Positions 17,366-26,321 of a DNA stretch of 64,000 bases are shown here, piece by piece. This DNA is from Gimesia sp. (GTDB lineage Bacteria > Planctomycetota > Planctomycetia > Planctomycetales > Planctomycetaceae). The translations under genes and the position numbers were made by a program. The stretch is from positions 232,001 to 296,000 of the forward strand of contig PAJV01000016.1 of the NCBI GenBank assembly GCA_002706765.1, read 5' to 3'. Position 1 is the stretch's first letter. Each line of letters begins with the position of its first letter. The notes beneath the pieces are model-generated. The model saw only the letters and a list, made by a program, of their open reading frames with translations. It was not told the origin of the DNA and ran no database searches.

Positions 17366-18289
17366 TTAAAACTCGCCAACCACTTCTCCCCCCTGGCGGG
17401 TGGTCAGTTTTGAAAGTGTCTGTTGATCCATGTTTTCAGAGAAGAACCGGACGGCACCATCGCCCATGAGAAAGTGGCAACCACCCGTATGATAACTGGA
17501 GAATTCCATATCCCATTTATCCCAGTAACCACCGCCTGGAATGGAATTCGGTCCATTGATGCCACCTGCCGTATCCAGAACATTCCAGATGGTATATCCC
17601 TGCCCATCATAAGAGCCTGTCCTGCCTCCGGTAACTTCGCCAACCATCAGCGTATTGCTTGTGCCGTCGATGATATCACGAATCTTGACGCGGGAATGAT
17701 TAAACAGAACACCGTCACCGGCAACCGTCGGTCGGTAATTAGAAATATCGCAGAGCCAGTTCACGGAATCCGCAACCCCGGCCATGTTGGTTTTTCCAAT
17801 ATCGTCCTTACCTCCAGCTGGTCCTGGATTGGTAATGCCTCCCGTATGATTCGTGCGATCATCGCCCTGCGGATCACTCGGACATTGAAATGTTTGAACC
17901 TTGTAACCGCCCTGTTGTAAACCGCCATTGGGAGCAACATTGTAGTTGAGTGAAAAATTAAATCCGTTGTAAACATTCGCCAGATCAAGATAAGGCAGCA
18001 GATGCGTGCCCCAGGAAAATTTGGCCGGATTGCCTGGGATCGTTCCCGAGCAGCCGCCGCGAGGGAGCGAGCATCCAAAAGGAAACACGCCATGCGTCTC
18101 ATGATAATTGTGAAATGCCAGTCCGACCTGCTTGAAATTGTTCTTACATGAAGAGCGACGGGCAGCCTCACGCGCCTGCTGCACGGCCGGCAATAATAAG
18201 GCGACTAATATGGCAATAATGGCAATCACCACCAGCAACTCAATCAGAGTAAAGCCACGATTCCTACCTTGTTTTTTATGAGCAGACAT
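17366..18289 (-). CDS. DUF1559 protein with prepilin-type N-terminus
   Basis: 307 residues from the ATG at 18289, which has GGGAG 5 bp upstream and removes an implausible 41-residue extension. The prepilin motif [17 protein letters not shown] is followed by the family block [20 protein letters not shown] and, near the C-terminus, by the H-x9-DG motif (HTGGCHFLMGDGAVRF). It is the first gene of a minus-strand cluster with the lipoprotein, the glycosidase-like protein and the GntR-type regulator. Confidence 0.93.
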   Translation of the reverse strand: MSAHKKQGRNRGFTLIELLVVIAIIAILVALLLPAVQQAREAARRSSCKNNFKQVGLAFHNYHETHGVFPFGCSLPRGGCSGTIPGNPAKFSWGTHLLPYLDLANVYNGFNFSLNYNVAPNGGLQQGGYKVQTFQCPSDPQGDDRTNHTGGITNPGPAGGKDDIGKTNMAGVADSVNWLCDISNYRPTVAGDGVLFNHSRVKIRDIIDGTSNTLMVGEVTGGRTGSYDGQGYTIWNVLDTAGGINGPNSIPGGGYWDKWDMEFSSYHTGGCHFLMGDGAVRFFSENMDQQTLSKLTTRQGGEVVGEF

Positions 18290-18679
18290 TTGCACTCCCG
18301 GAAAGATTAAAGATAAGTACACGAAAACAGCAACAGACCCAAAAACGCATCCCTCTATATAATTAACACTTACGTAATATTTCTGTATTAAAGCCCTCAC
18401 AGGCCAGCACACTGTTTCCTCAGCATACCTATTTAATTTCTAATAACAAGAAATAATTTTACTTATATAGAATTTTATATCAACTGATTTTATCAATTTC
18501 GATTTTCAGGCGGATCTTGTCGGTTCACATCACCGGGATTGAAATTCGGAAACATGCCTTTGCATTGGGATCTGCTCGCCTCCCGGAGTTTCTCTTTGCA
18601 ATGCCAAACTGCAATCGTGTATACTTCCTTCACACCCACAAATATACATCTGCATCATCCATTGCTTCAGACATGAACA
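18290..18679. other. AT-rich intergenic region, no supported gene
   Basis: A 390-bp divergent region between the DUF1559 gene and the first large carboxypeptidase-regulatory-like paralogue. It is AT-rich in its middle and contains promoter-like A/T runs. No repeat copy or gene was found. Confidence 0.5.
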
Positions 18680-21600
18680 ATGGAAGGAAAAGGAAGCGGG
18701 GGAATGGCGATGGTATGTGCCTGTGATTCGGTAACAGGGAATGACGAGGGTTTATGGCACAGAGGGAGACTGCTTTCTCTCAGTGGATTTCTCCAGTTGA
18801 GTCTCTGCCTGATTCCCCTGACGGCAGCGGAACCAGAACAGCCAGAGACCAGTCGCCCCCCCGAAGTCATAACGCTGTATGAGCCGGGAAGGCTGGGCGG
18901 ACATGGTGCCTCGCTGCATCGCGTCACGATTACAGGCACGGCGCGGAATACGGACGGTAAACCGCTCAAAGATGCTGACATTTATGTTGCCAGTCGAGGC
19001 TGGATTACCCCAGGCGATTTTGAACAGCTGCGCGGTCATACCCGCAGCGATGCGAACGGACATTATGAACTCAAAGACGTTCAACTGTTTGTCATCAACA
19101 ATCGCGATCCCCACTCGCGACCCGACGAGAGTGACTTCATCGTCTTCGGCACGAAAGAGAATTATGGCCTCACCTGGCATCCTGCCCGCAATTATCGCCC
19201 CGCCGCGCGTCCTGAAAAAATCGATGGTCGGGATCGAAACAGTCACGCCGCGAGAAATGCCTTCTATCAGAATGAACCCATTGTCATCGATCTGCAGTTT
19301 GATGCGCCGGCAAAACTGAGAGGCGTCATCACCGACAAGCAGGGACATCCCCTGGCAAACGCGAAAGTGCAGTTGGGACACGTTGATCGCTCACTCACTC
19401 CCACTCCGAACAGAACAGGTTTCTGCCGATATCTCAAACAGGAAAACCCTTATTTAAAACAGATCGATTCATTCCTCAACTTTTCCGTAGTCCCTTCCTC
19501 AGTGCGTGAAACCTATACCGACGCACAAGGACGCTACGAATTCACACAACTCCGCCGCGACACCAGTTATGCAGCGAATATTGATCCGGGGCTTGAATTT
19601 GCTCCCTGGCAATTCACCCTGATGACGGCTGATCAATCTCGCACCTCCCCGGATACAGTCGCCACTGGTTATGATGGTGAATTGAACCATCAGTTTACTT
19701 CTCCCCGCGATGTCACTGTTCACGTTGTTCAAAGTGATTCAGGGCGACCGCTTTCAAATGTCCTGGTAACAGCACATCATATCGGAGAAGTACTACGCAG
19801 TGGCATCCAGGCACGCACAGACAGCCAGGGAAACGCACAGCTCAGGCTCATCCCCGATGAATACAAACTGGTGGCCGAGCCCAATCCGGACCAGCCCTTT
19901 CTGTATTTGAGCCAGCAGTATTTTGTTCCGAAACGAGAAGCTTCTGGAGGGAAAGACACCCCCAACGTCACTATGAAACTCAACCCGGCGGCGATTGTCA
20001 AACTGAAAGCCATCAATGCCAAAACGGGTGCCCCCATTCCGGGAGTCCGCTTCAATTACGAGACTTATGACGCGGGAGAACAGACCCCGGTCTCCACACA
20101 GACCGTTTATGTCGATTATCCTTTTACAAACGCTGCCGGAGAAATCCAGGCTTTCATGGAACCGGGCATGCGACGTTTTGTTGTCACCGAACCGTTCTCG
20201 CTGGCACAGGCAGAAGGCAGTCGCTCTGAACGCGTCAAACTAACAGCGGGTCAGGTCACGGAAGTCACAGTCAAATTGACGCCAGCAGATTTTCTGCCCA
20301 CACATCTGGTCGCCAGCGAGATACAGCCTCGTAAAAATTCGCTCTACGCTCCCGAGATTCAGAAGAAGTGGCACATTCAGTCAGAACTGCTGCGGCTCAC
20401 TCCCCTGCGGATCACCACACGCAAAGCCTCAATCTATCGAGGCTCCGTGGATACAGATAACCTGCTCAAAGATTTACGCGCACTGGATCCTTACGAAGTT
20501 CCCGATATCAAAGCGTTGCTTAACAGGTATTACTCTGGTGAAACAGCCTGGAACAAACAGGTGCTCACAGCCCATGGCACTCTCAAACATGAAGCCCGCT
20601 ATACGAACACAGATTCAAAGCCCCCACATTACTTCAATCTGTCAGGTCAGCCGTTGCCCAGTATCACCAGCATGACCGACGGCTGGAAAACCATTCACCA
20701 CCAGAGCATGAGTAATCAGGCACGGATTAACCCGATCAGAAAAGGAAAAATCCATTTCCATGTTGAATCTCCCTACGATATATGCGACTGGCCTTCCCTG
20801 CGCAATCGGATTCCTGCCCCGCCCAACAGCAAAAAACCCGAGGCCGATATTCGCCGCGAAGGACAGAGAATCTTTTATAGTGGAGAAAGCGAGAAAACCG
20901 TTTACCGTCGCGTGCTGGATGAGGAAACCGGTTTTATTTTCGAAACGTTTCACGGGTCCCCGTCTCATCAGTTCGAACAAGTCAAACTGTCCTTCGCCCC
21001 GAAGACGCTGGCCAACGGCCTGATCCTGCCTGGAATGCATATCAACTGGAAGACGTATCAGGGAAAATTACAGCACCTGGATGCAACTCTGATCGAAAAG
21101 GCAGAAATCCTCTCGCCGGTTCCCGTCGACGCCTTTTCGATTGCCTTGCCCGCGGGAGTGGAGGTCGTTGATTCCCGCCACCTGCCTGACAATATCAGCT
21201 ATATCGCAGGCAATCATGCTTCTAAGAAGATCTTGTATGGACCGGTCAGCGATTTCGCCGCTTACCTGCTACGGAATCCCTACTACAGCCACGAAATGGA
21301 AACGGAGCCGCAACTCGGCAGACACACCCCCACTCTGGAACCAGCACTCTGGTTGACGGCGGAAGGAAAATCAGCAGCACCCATCTTAAATGGAAAAGTA
21401 GCTCTGATTCACTTCTGGGGAACCCGGAATGCCAACAGCCTGGACCAGTTGTCTGAAATGAAAACCGCATATAAAAAATATGTAGATCAACCTGTGGTTC
21501 TCATCGGCCTGCATGACTCCTTTACCTCAACCTCTCAACTGCAGGCTGTTGCGGAACAGCAGGACCTGAAATACATACTGGCCATTGATCAACGTCCTGA

Positions 21601-21751
21601 AGAAGCAGGCTGGTTCGGCAAAACCATGCAGCACTTTCGCATACGAGCCTTGCCCCAGGCTGCAGTCATTGATCAACAGGGGAATCTGACTTTCATCGGC
21701 GATCTTCCACAGGCTCTGCAGAAAGTAGAGCAGCTGCTGGAACGCGATTGA
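18680..21751 (+). CDS. large exported protein, CnaB-like repeats plus thioredoxin-like domain lacking CxxC
   Basis: 1023 residues. An ATG at 18704, with AAAGGA 9 bp upstream, is an equally good start. A signal peptide ends near LTAAEP. Several carboxypeptidase-regulatory-like segments follow (VTITGTARNTDGKPLKDADI; LRGVITDKQGHPLANAKV). The last ~140 residues are a TlpA/AhpC-like fold (ALIHFWGTRNANS; RALPQAAVIDQQGNL). The position of the redox motif reads NANS (21428-21439) where the downstream paralogue has CGPC, so thiol chemistry is not expected. Shared blocks throughout show that the two genes are a tandem duplication. Confidence 0.85.
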   Translation: MEGKGSGGMAMVCACDSVTGNDEGLWHRGRLLSLSGFLQLSLCLIPLTAAEPEQPETSRPPEVITLYEPGRLGGHGASLHRVTITGTARNTDGKPLKDADIYVASRGWITPGDFEQLRGHTRSDANGHYELKDVQLFVINNRDPHSRPDESDFIVFGTKENYGLTWHPARNYRPAARPEKIDGRDRNSHAARNAFYQNEPIVIDLQFDAPAKLRGVITDKQGHPLANAKVQLGHVDRSLTPTPNRTGFCRYLKQENPYLKQIDSFLNFSVVPSSVRETYTDAQGRYEFTQLRRDTSYAANIDPGLEFAPWQFTLMTADQSRTSPDTVATGYDGELNHQFTSPRDVTVHVVQSDSGRPLSNVLVTAHHIGEVLRSGIQARTDSQGNAQLRLIPDEYKLVAEPNPDQPFLYLSQQYFVPKREASGGKDTPNVTMKLNPAAIVKLKAINAKTGAPIPGVRFNYETYDAGEQTPVSTQTVYVDYPFTNAAGEIQAFMEPGMRRFVVTEPFSLAQAEGSRSERVKLTAGQVTEVTVKLTPADFLPTHLVASEIQPRKNSLYAPEIQKKWHIQSELLRLTPLRITTRKASIYRGSVDTDNLLKDLRALDPYEVPDIKALLNRYYSGETAWNKQVLTAHGTLKHEARYTNTDSKPPHYFNLSGQPLPSITSMTDGWKTIHHQSMSNQARINPIRKGKIHFHVESPYDICDWPSLRNRIPAPPNSKKPEADIRREGQRIFYSGESEKTVYRRVLDEETGFIFETFHGSPSHQFEQVKLSFAPKTLANGLILPGMHINWKTYQGKLQHLDATLIEKAEILSPVPVDAFSIALPAGVEVVDSRHLPDNISYIAGNHASKKILYGPVSDFAAYLLRNPYYSHEMETEPQLGRHTPTLEPALWLTAEGKSAAPILNGKVALIHFWGTRNANSLDQLSEMKTAYKKYVDQPVVLIGLHDSFTSTSQLQAVAEQQDLKYILAIDQRPEEAGWFGKTMQHFRIRALPQAAVIDQQGNLTFIGDLPQALQKVEQLLERD

Positions 21752-21767
21752 GCGCACTACCAGATTC

Positions 21768-21861
21768 TATAGCACATCACAATGAACCATAGCGTCTTTC
21801 AATTTATTATACCTGGTCCTGATGACCCTGGAGACGCTACAGTAAAACTGCACAAAGTCTA
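21768..21861 (+). repeat. dispersed ~90-bp intergenic repeat, copy B
   Basis: Starts TATAGCACATCAC, continues ACCATAGCGTCTTTCAAT, TTATTATACC and CTGGAGACGCTACAGTAAAA, and ends near AGTCTAATTG. The dyad arms AGCGTCT and AGACGCT are both intact. It lies between the two tandem paralogues. Confidence 0.9.
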
Positions 21862-21888
21862 ATTGAAGTGACTTCGAGGAGATCTGGA

Positions 21889-24800
21889 ATGATTCAACTT
21901 TTCACCACTGGGATGGGATCGCTCATCAACTTTCAAAGAACAATATACCTGCTGGCAGGACTGAATCTGGTTTTCTGCTTTTCCTCTCATCTTGCGGCTG
22001 CAGAGCAATATAACCCGAAGAAGATTTCCATAAATCAAGTGGCCCTGGCTCCTGAAAAAGTCAAAACAGAAAACTCCCGGCAGCAGCAGCCACCGGCTTC
22101 ACGGCCACCAGAAGTCGAAATTCTAAGATCGTTAGAGGATGGAGCCGGGCACGGCACTGAATTACATCGAGTCACAATCACGGGAACCGCTCGAAATACG
22201 GCGGGAGAGCCAGTCAAAAACGCTGAGATTTATATAGGGACCTCTGCCAGCCACCACCCCAGTAATTTTGAATTATTGCGAGGTCAGACTCGCACAGATG
22301 AAACTGGATATTATGAACTGAAAGATATCCAGTTGCTCGTCAACCGAGAGCGGCCTAACCCGATCCCCAGGCAGGCGGAAGGAGGCTTTGTGGTGTTTGG
22401 TACCTGTAATGGATATGGCTTCACCTGGCACGCAACATGCCAGTATCGTCCCGACGTACGACCGCAGGGAACAGAACTGGGAGATAAAAACGCTAACGTG
22501 ACGGACCAGGCGTTTTACAAGGGGGAACCAATTAAAGTGGATCTGCTGTTTGAACCTCCCGCTCAAATCAAAGGTCGCATCACAGACAAACAGGGGAATC
22601 CCCTGGCCAATACTAAAGTCCAACTGGGGCTGGTCGATAGCCTGCGCAACCCCAATAGCTCAGGAATCCGTTCCTGTCGTTTTCTCGGAAATGAAAATCA
22701 ACCCGTCGGTAAACCTGTTACCTTTGCTGCAGTTCATATGCTCCCTGCAGAATTCCGGGAAACCAGGACCGATGCGGAAGGCTATTACGAATTAACCGGG
22801 CTTCGTCGTGATACCAGCTATCTGACAAACATTGACCCCGGTCCCACTTTCACCCCCTGGCAGCTTCGACTGGCAACTACCGGGGAACAGAAGATCGATA
22901 ACAGTAGAACAATCTACGTGGAATATGACGGTATTTTAAACAAAGAGTTCGATGCACCTCGACAGATCACAGTGCAGGTCGTTGAGGAAAAAACAGGAAG
23001 GCCTGTTGCGGATGTACTGGTGACAGCCTCTCCCCTTCGCCAGATTCGACGAGGCGGACTGCAGGCACGTTCGGACAGCCAGGGGAATGCCTTGCTGCAA
23101 CTCGGAACAGGCGAATATACGCTCATCGCAGAGCCAACTCCGATTCAACCTTTTTGCTTTCAGGAGCAGAAGATTTCAATCCCGGAAGATCCAGGTGAAG
23201 TACAGCTGACGCTCAAATTAAAATCCGCGGCGATTGTGAAACTCAAAACCGTCAATGCAGAAACCGGGAAACCGATTTCCGGCATACGCTTTCTCTATGA
23301 AACCGATTCATCCAGCCAGCAGTTTCCGCTTTCCACCCAAACCGTTTTCATTGACTACCCTCAAACCAACTCAGCCGGTGAACTGCAGGCATTTGTTGCT
23401 CCCGGCAGGAAACGGTTTATTGTCGCGGAACCGCTCACGCTGGCACAGGCGGAAAACAGTCGTGGAGCGATTTTGGATCTTACCGGAGGCGAAGTTGTCG
23501 AAGTCGTGTTCAAGCTGACTCCACCTCAGTTTCTGCCTGACCACGTATTTGCGGGTGAACCAGAGCCCGACCAGGACTCTATCTACACTCCAGACCTGCA
23601 ACTTAAATGGCATCATCAATCTGAATTACTCCGAAATTCTAATCTGCAGATTGCCACGCAATATACTCTGATCGTTCGAAAACCGATCGACCCTGACTCG
23701 CTACTGAAAGATCTGCGTGCCCTGGATTCTTACCAGTTGCCTGAGATTGAAAAACTGCTGAAGCAACACCAGGTGGAAAATGTGAACTGGTCTAAGAAAC
23801 GGTTAACAGCCCAGGGAAAGATTTATCGGGAGGAAAACTATTATTCGCCTGAAGTCACTCCAACGATACTCTCCAGTCGAGACGGAACTCCATTGCCCCA
23901 ATCCATCAACCTGACGGATGGCTGGAACACCCAGAGATATAATATCAACAACAGTCAGGCAAACATCTCTCGCCATAGTATGATTCACATCGATTCGCCG
24001 TACGATCTCTGTAACTGGCCCGCTCTCCGGCGTCGGCATACTGAATCCGGTGAAACAGAAAAGCCTGAATTTAATATTCACCAGAAAGGCCAGCGGACCA
24101 TTTATGAAATCAAGTCAGAGCGGTATTCCCAACGTCGTGTCTGCGATCAGGAGACTGGCTTCATCTTTGAGGACTCCACTGATATTCGTTCATCCAACTA
24201 TCAACGTGTCTCGCTATCTTTTGCACCTCAAAAATACGCAAACGGGCTGATACTACCACGCATGTTTCTCAGTTGGACCACTTCAAACGGTAAACTGCGT
24301 CTTCTGAGAATATTTAAAATTGAAAAAGTCGAAATCCCCCTTCAACTGGCTGCAGACGCTTTCTCCATTCCATTACTGCCGGGAACAATGATTGTCGATT
24401 CTCGTCACATTACACGTAATGCATCCCGATCAAGGCCCGTACGAAGAATTCAGTCTGTCCTGAATGGACCTGTGAGTGACTTCGCTGCCTATATGCAACG
24501 TCATCCTCCCCGGATCCCCAAACAGGAAAGTATTATCGAATATGGAAAACCGGCCCCCGAGTTAAAAGTATCACGATGGTTCACTTCAAATGGGGAGACT
24601 GAAGCACCCGACTTAAAAGATAAAGTCGTACTCATCGAATTCTGGGGAACTCGCTGTGGCCCCTGCATTGCACAACTGCCTGAAGTCCGCACCGCTGCCC
24701 GCTACTATGCTGACGCCCCCCTTGTTCTCATCGGTATACATGACAGTTATGCTTCTGTTTCTGACTTACAGAAATTTGCAAAGAAAGAAAACATCAATTA

Positions 24801-24987
24801 TCAACTCGCCATCGACCAGCCATCAACCGAGAAAGGCTGGTTTGGTCAGACCATGCTCAATTTCGGTGTCCGTGGCATCCCCCATGCTGCGGTCATCGAC
24901 CAGCAGGGAAACCTCTCCTATGTAGGATATTTTTCAGAAGCGCTGCGCACCGTGGATCGTCTGCTCAAAAAGGGCGAACAGAAATAA
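21889..24987 (+). CDS. large exported protein, CnaB-like repeats plus TlpA-type thioredoxin domain
   Basis: 1032 residues from the ATG at 21889 (GGAG upstream; a GTG at 21868 is less likely). A signal sequence with core LLAGLNLVFCFSSHLAAA is followed by carboxypeptidase-regulatory-like segments parallel to those of the upstream paralogue (VTITGTARNTAGEPVKNAEI; KGRITDKQGNPLANTKVQLG). The C-terminal thioredoxin-like domain has the active-site CGPC (Cys codons at 24655 and 24664) in EFWGTRCGPCIAQLPEV and the cis-Pro loop RGIPHAAVID. It probably acts as an exported thiol-disulfide protein; the partner is unknown. Confidence 0.87.
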   Translation: MIQLFTTGMGSLINFQRTIYLLAGLNLVFCFSSHLAAAEQYNPKKISINQVALAPEKVKTENSRQQQPPASRPPEVEILRSLEDGAGHGTELHRVTITGTARNTAGEPVKNAEIYIGTSASHHPSNFELLRGQTRTDETGYYELKDIQLLVNRERPNPIPRQAEGGFVVFGTCNGYGFTWHATCQYRPDVRPQGTELGDKNANVTDQAFYKGEPIKVDLLFEPPAQIKGRITDKQGNPLANTKVQLGLVDSLRNPNSSGIRSCRFLGNENQPVGKPVTFAAVHMLPAEFRETRTDAEGYYELTGLRRDTSYLTNIDPGPTFTPWQLRLATTGEQKIDNSRTIYVEYDGILNKEFDAPRQITVQVVEEKTGRPVADVLVTASPLRQIRRGGLQARSDSQGNALLQLGTGEYTLIAEPTPIQPFCFQEQKISIPEDPGEVQLTLKLKSAAIVKLKTVNAETGKPISGIRFLYETDSSSQQFPLSTQTVFIDYPQTNSAGELQAFVAPGRKRFIVAEPLTLAQAENSRGAILDLTGGEVVEVVFKLTPPQFLPDHVFAGEPEPDQDSIYTPDLQLKWHHQSELLRNSNLQIATQYTLIVRKPIDPDSLLKDLRALDSYQLPEIEKLLKQHQVENVNWSKKRLTAQGKIYREENYYSPEVTPTILSSRDGTPLPQSINLTDGWNTQRYNINNSQANISRHSMIHIDSPYDLCNWPALRRRHTESGETEKPEFNIHQKGQRTIYEIKSERYSQRRVCDQETGFIFEDSTDIRSSNYQRVSLSFAPQKYANGLILPRMFLSWTTSNGKLRLLRIFKIEKVEIPLQLAADAFSIPLLPGTMIVDSRHITRNASRSRPVRRIQSVLNGPVSDFAAYMQRHPPRIPKQESIIEYGKPAPELKVSRWFTSNGETEAPDLKDKVVLIEFWGTRCGPCIAQLPEVRTAARYYADAPLVLIGIHDSYASVSDLQKFAKKENINYQLAIDQPSTEKGWFGQTMLNFGVRGIPHAAVIDQQGNLSYVGYFSEALRTVDRLLKKGEQK

Positions 24988-25366
24988 TCTAACGGTGACA
25001 TGACCTTACCCGGGAATCATGTGGCGTGATGTGCATGAAGCCGACATACAGGTCCGGTAGATTTCATGTAACCTTCAACTGATTTCGCAATTTCTCATCC
25101 CGATTCGAGTCGATACAGAGCCATTCTGTCGTTCTGGTTTTTTCTCGATTGATCCCGGTTGACAATCCATTTCTGACGAATAAGATCGCACCGAAGGTAA
25201 GTGCTATGGCATGGATGCCTTTACAAATTATCTCACTGAGATCGAGTAAGCCGACAGGACGTCGCCACTTGCCTCGATATCTACCATCGGTGAACCAGGC
25301 TTCAATCGAAATCGGAATCGCGAGAGGATCGGATTCAGATTTCACATTTGGGAAAGGAAACCCAGA
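24988..25366. other. intergenic region upstream of the CsrA-REC gene
   Basis: About 380 bp. A 93-codon minus-strand frame is open here but has no recognisable feature, so I leave it out. The region presumably holds the promoter of the downstream fusion gene; no strong hairpin was found. Confidence 0.45.
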
Positions 25367-26119
25367 ATGCTTGTGTTATCACGCCGCGCAGATCAGAAAA
25401 TTGTGTTCCCCTCAATCGGTGTCACAGTCAAACTGCTCAAAATCAATCGGGGAGTCGCTAAAGTCGGAATTGACGCCCCACGCGATCTTCAGATTCTTCG
25501 TGAAGAAATCCCTCACACCAAATTACCATCGCCGCATGCTGATGCCTCGGCTGGTTCGACCAGGGCTTCAGACCGCCATGAATTACGAAACCGTTTGAAT
25601 GCAGCCAAACTGGGCGTGCATCTCGCACGTCGTCAACTTCATTCCGGCGATACTGAGAAAGCAGCTGATACACTCGACTTCGTGATCGACGGCTTTCGCA
25701 AAGCAGACGATCTGATGTACGCCATGCAGACCCGACGCCAATCAGCCCTGCTGGTAGATGACGACTGCAACGAACGAGAACTGCTGGCAGCATATCTGAA
25801 AACATTCGGCTTTCAGGTTGAGACAGTGGGCAATGGATCGGAAGCGTTAGCTTACCTGGAAAACCATGCATTACCTGATGTCGTCCTGATGGATATGGTG
25901 ATGCCTGTCTGCGATGGTGCCACTGCGATCAAGTCGATTCGCGAGACTCCTAAAATGCGGGAACTGAAAGTCTTTGGAGTCAGTGGCACAGAACCGAGAG
26001 ACTCTGGTGTGTCAGTCGGTCCTGCAGGCGTGGATGGCTGGTTCATGAAACCCCTCGATCCGGAAGAACTGCTGGGCTGTATCCGGTCTGCCAATCTTTC
26101 CGCATCGGTCACACTCTAA
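25367..26119 (+). CDS. CsrA - helical (DHp-like) - response-regulator receiver fusion
   Basis: 250 residues with three parts. Residues 1-48 are CsrA-like: MLVLSRR, then VGIDAPRDLQILREEI, matching the RNA-binding carbon storage regulator (canonical MLILTRR ... REEI). Residues 70-117 are helical, with HELRNRLN at 71-78 resembling a histidine-kinase H-box. Residues 126-240 are a receiver domain: acidic Asp131-133, phospho-acceptor Asp176 in LMDMVMP, Ser206 and Lys228 (FMKPLD). It would let phosphorylation control RNA binding by a post-transcriptional regulator; this is inference. It is convergent with the CheB/CheR hybrid kinase gene. Confidence 0.88.
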   Translation: MLVLSRRADQKIVFPSIGVTVKLLKINRGVAKVGIDAPRDLQILREEIPHTKLPSPHADASAGSTRASDRHELRNRLNAAKLGVHLARRQLHSGDTEKAADTLDFVIDGFRKADDLMYAMQTRRQSALLVDDDCNERELLAAYLKTFGFQVETVGNGSEALAYLENHALPDVVLMDMVMPVCDGATAIKSIRETPKMRELKVFGVSGTEPRDSGVSVGPAGVDGWFMKPLDPEELLGCIRSANLSASVTL

Positions 26120-26321
26120 CCTGGTGGAGTGGCATTTTAAATTTTGGGTTGATAGCTATCACGAGCGTGCGACAACGGAGCACGTAAACAACAACCCCAA
26201 CCCTCAACTTATATATAGGCAAAGCACTGGCAACGCTCTTGAAAGCGAGCCGGAAATCAACGCAGGGAACAGGGAACCTGCGTCTCAGGGATCCTGAAGT
26301 TGTGCGATAATCCGCGTGGAT

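Noticed and set aside
25064-25345. 93-codon minus-strand frame upstream of the CsrA fusion
   Set aside because: No domain, no start signal and an unlikely composition; probably promoter DNA.
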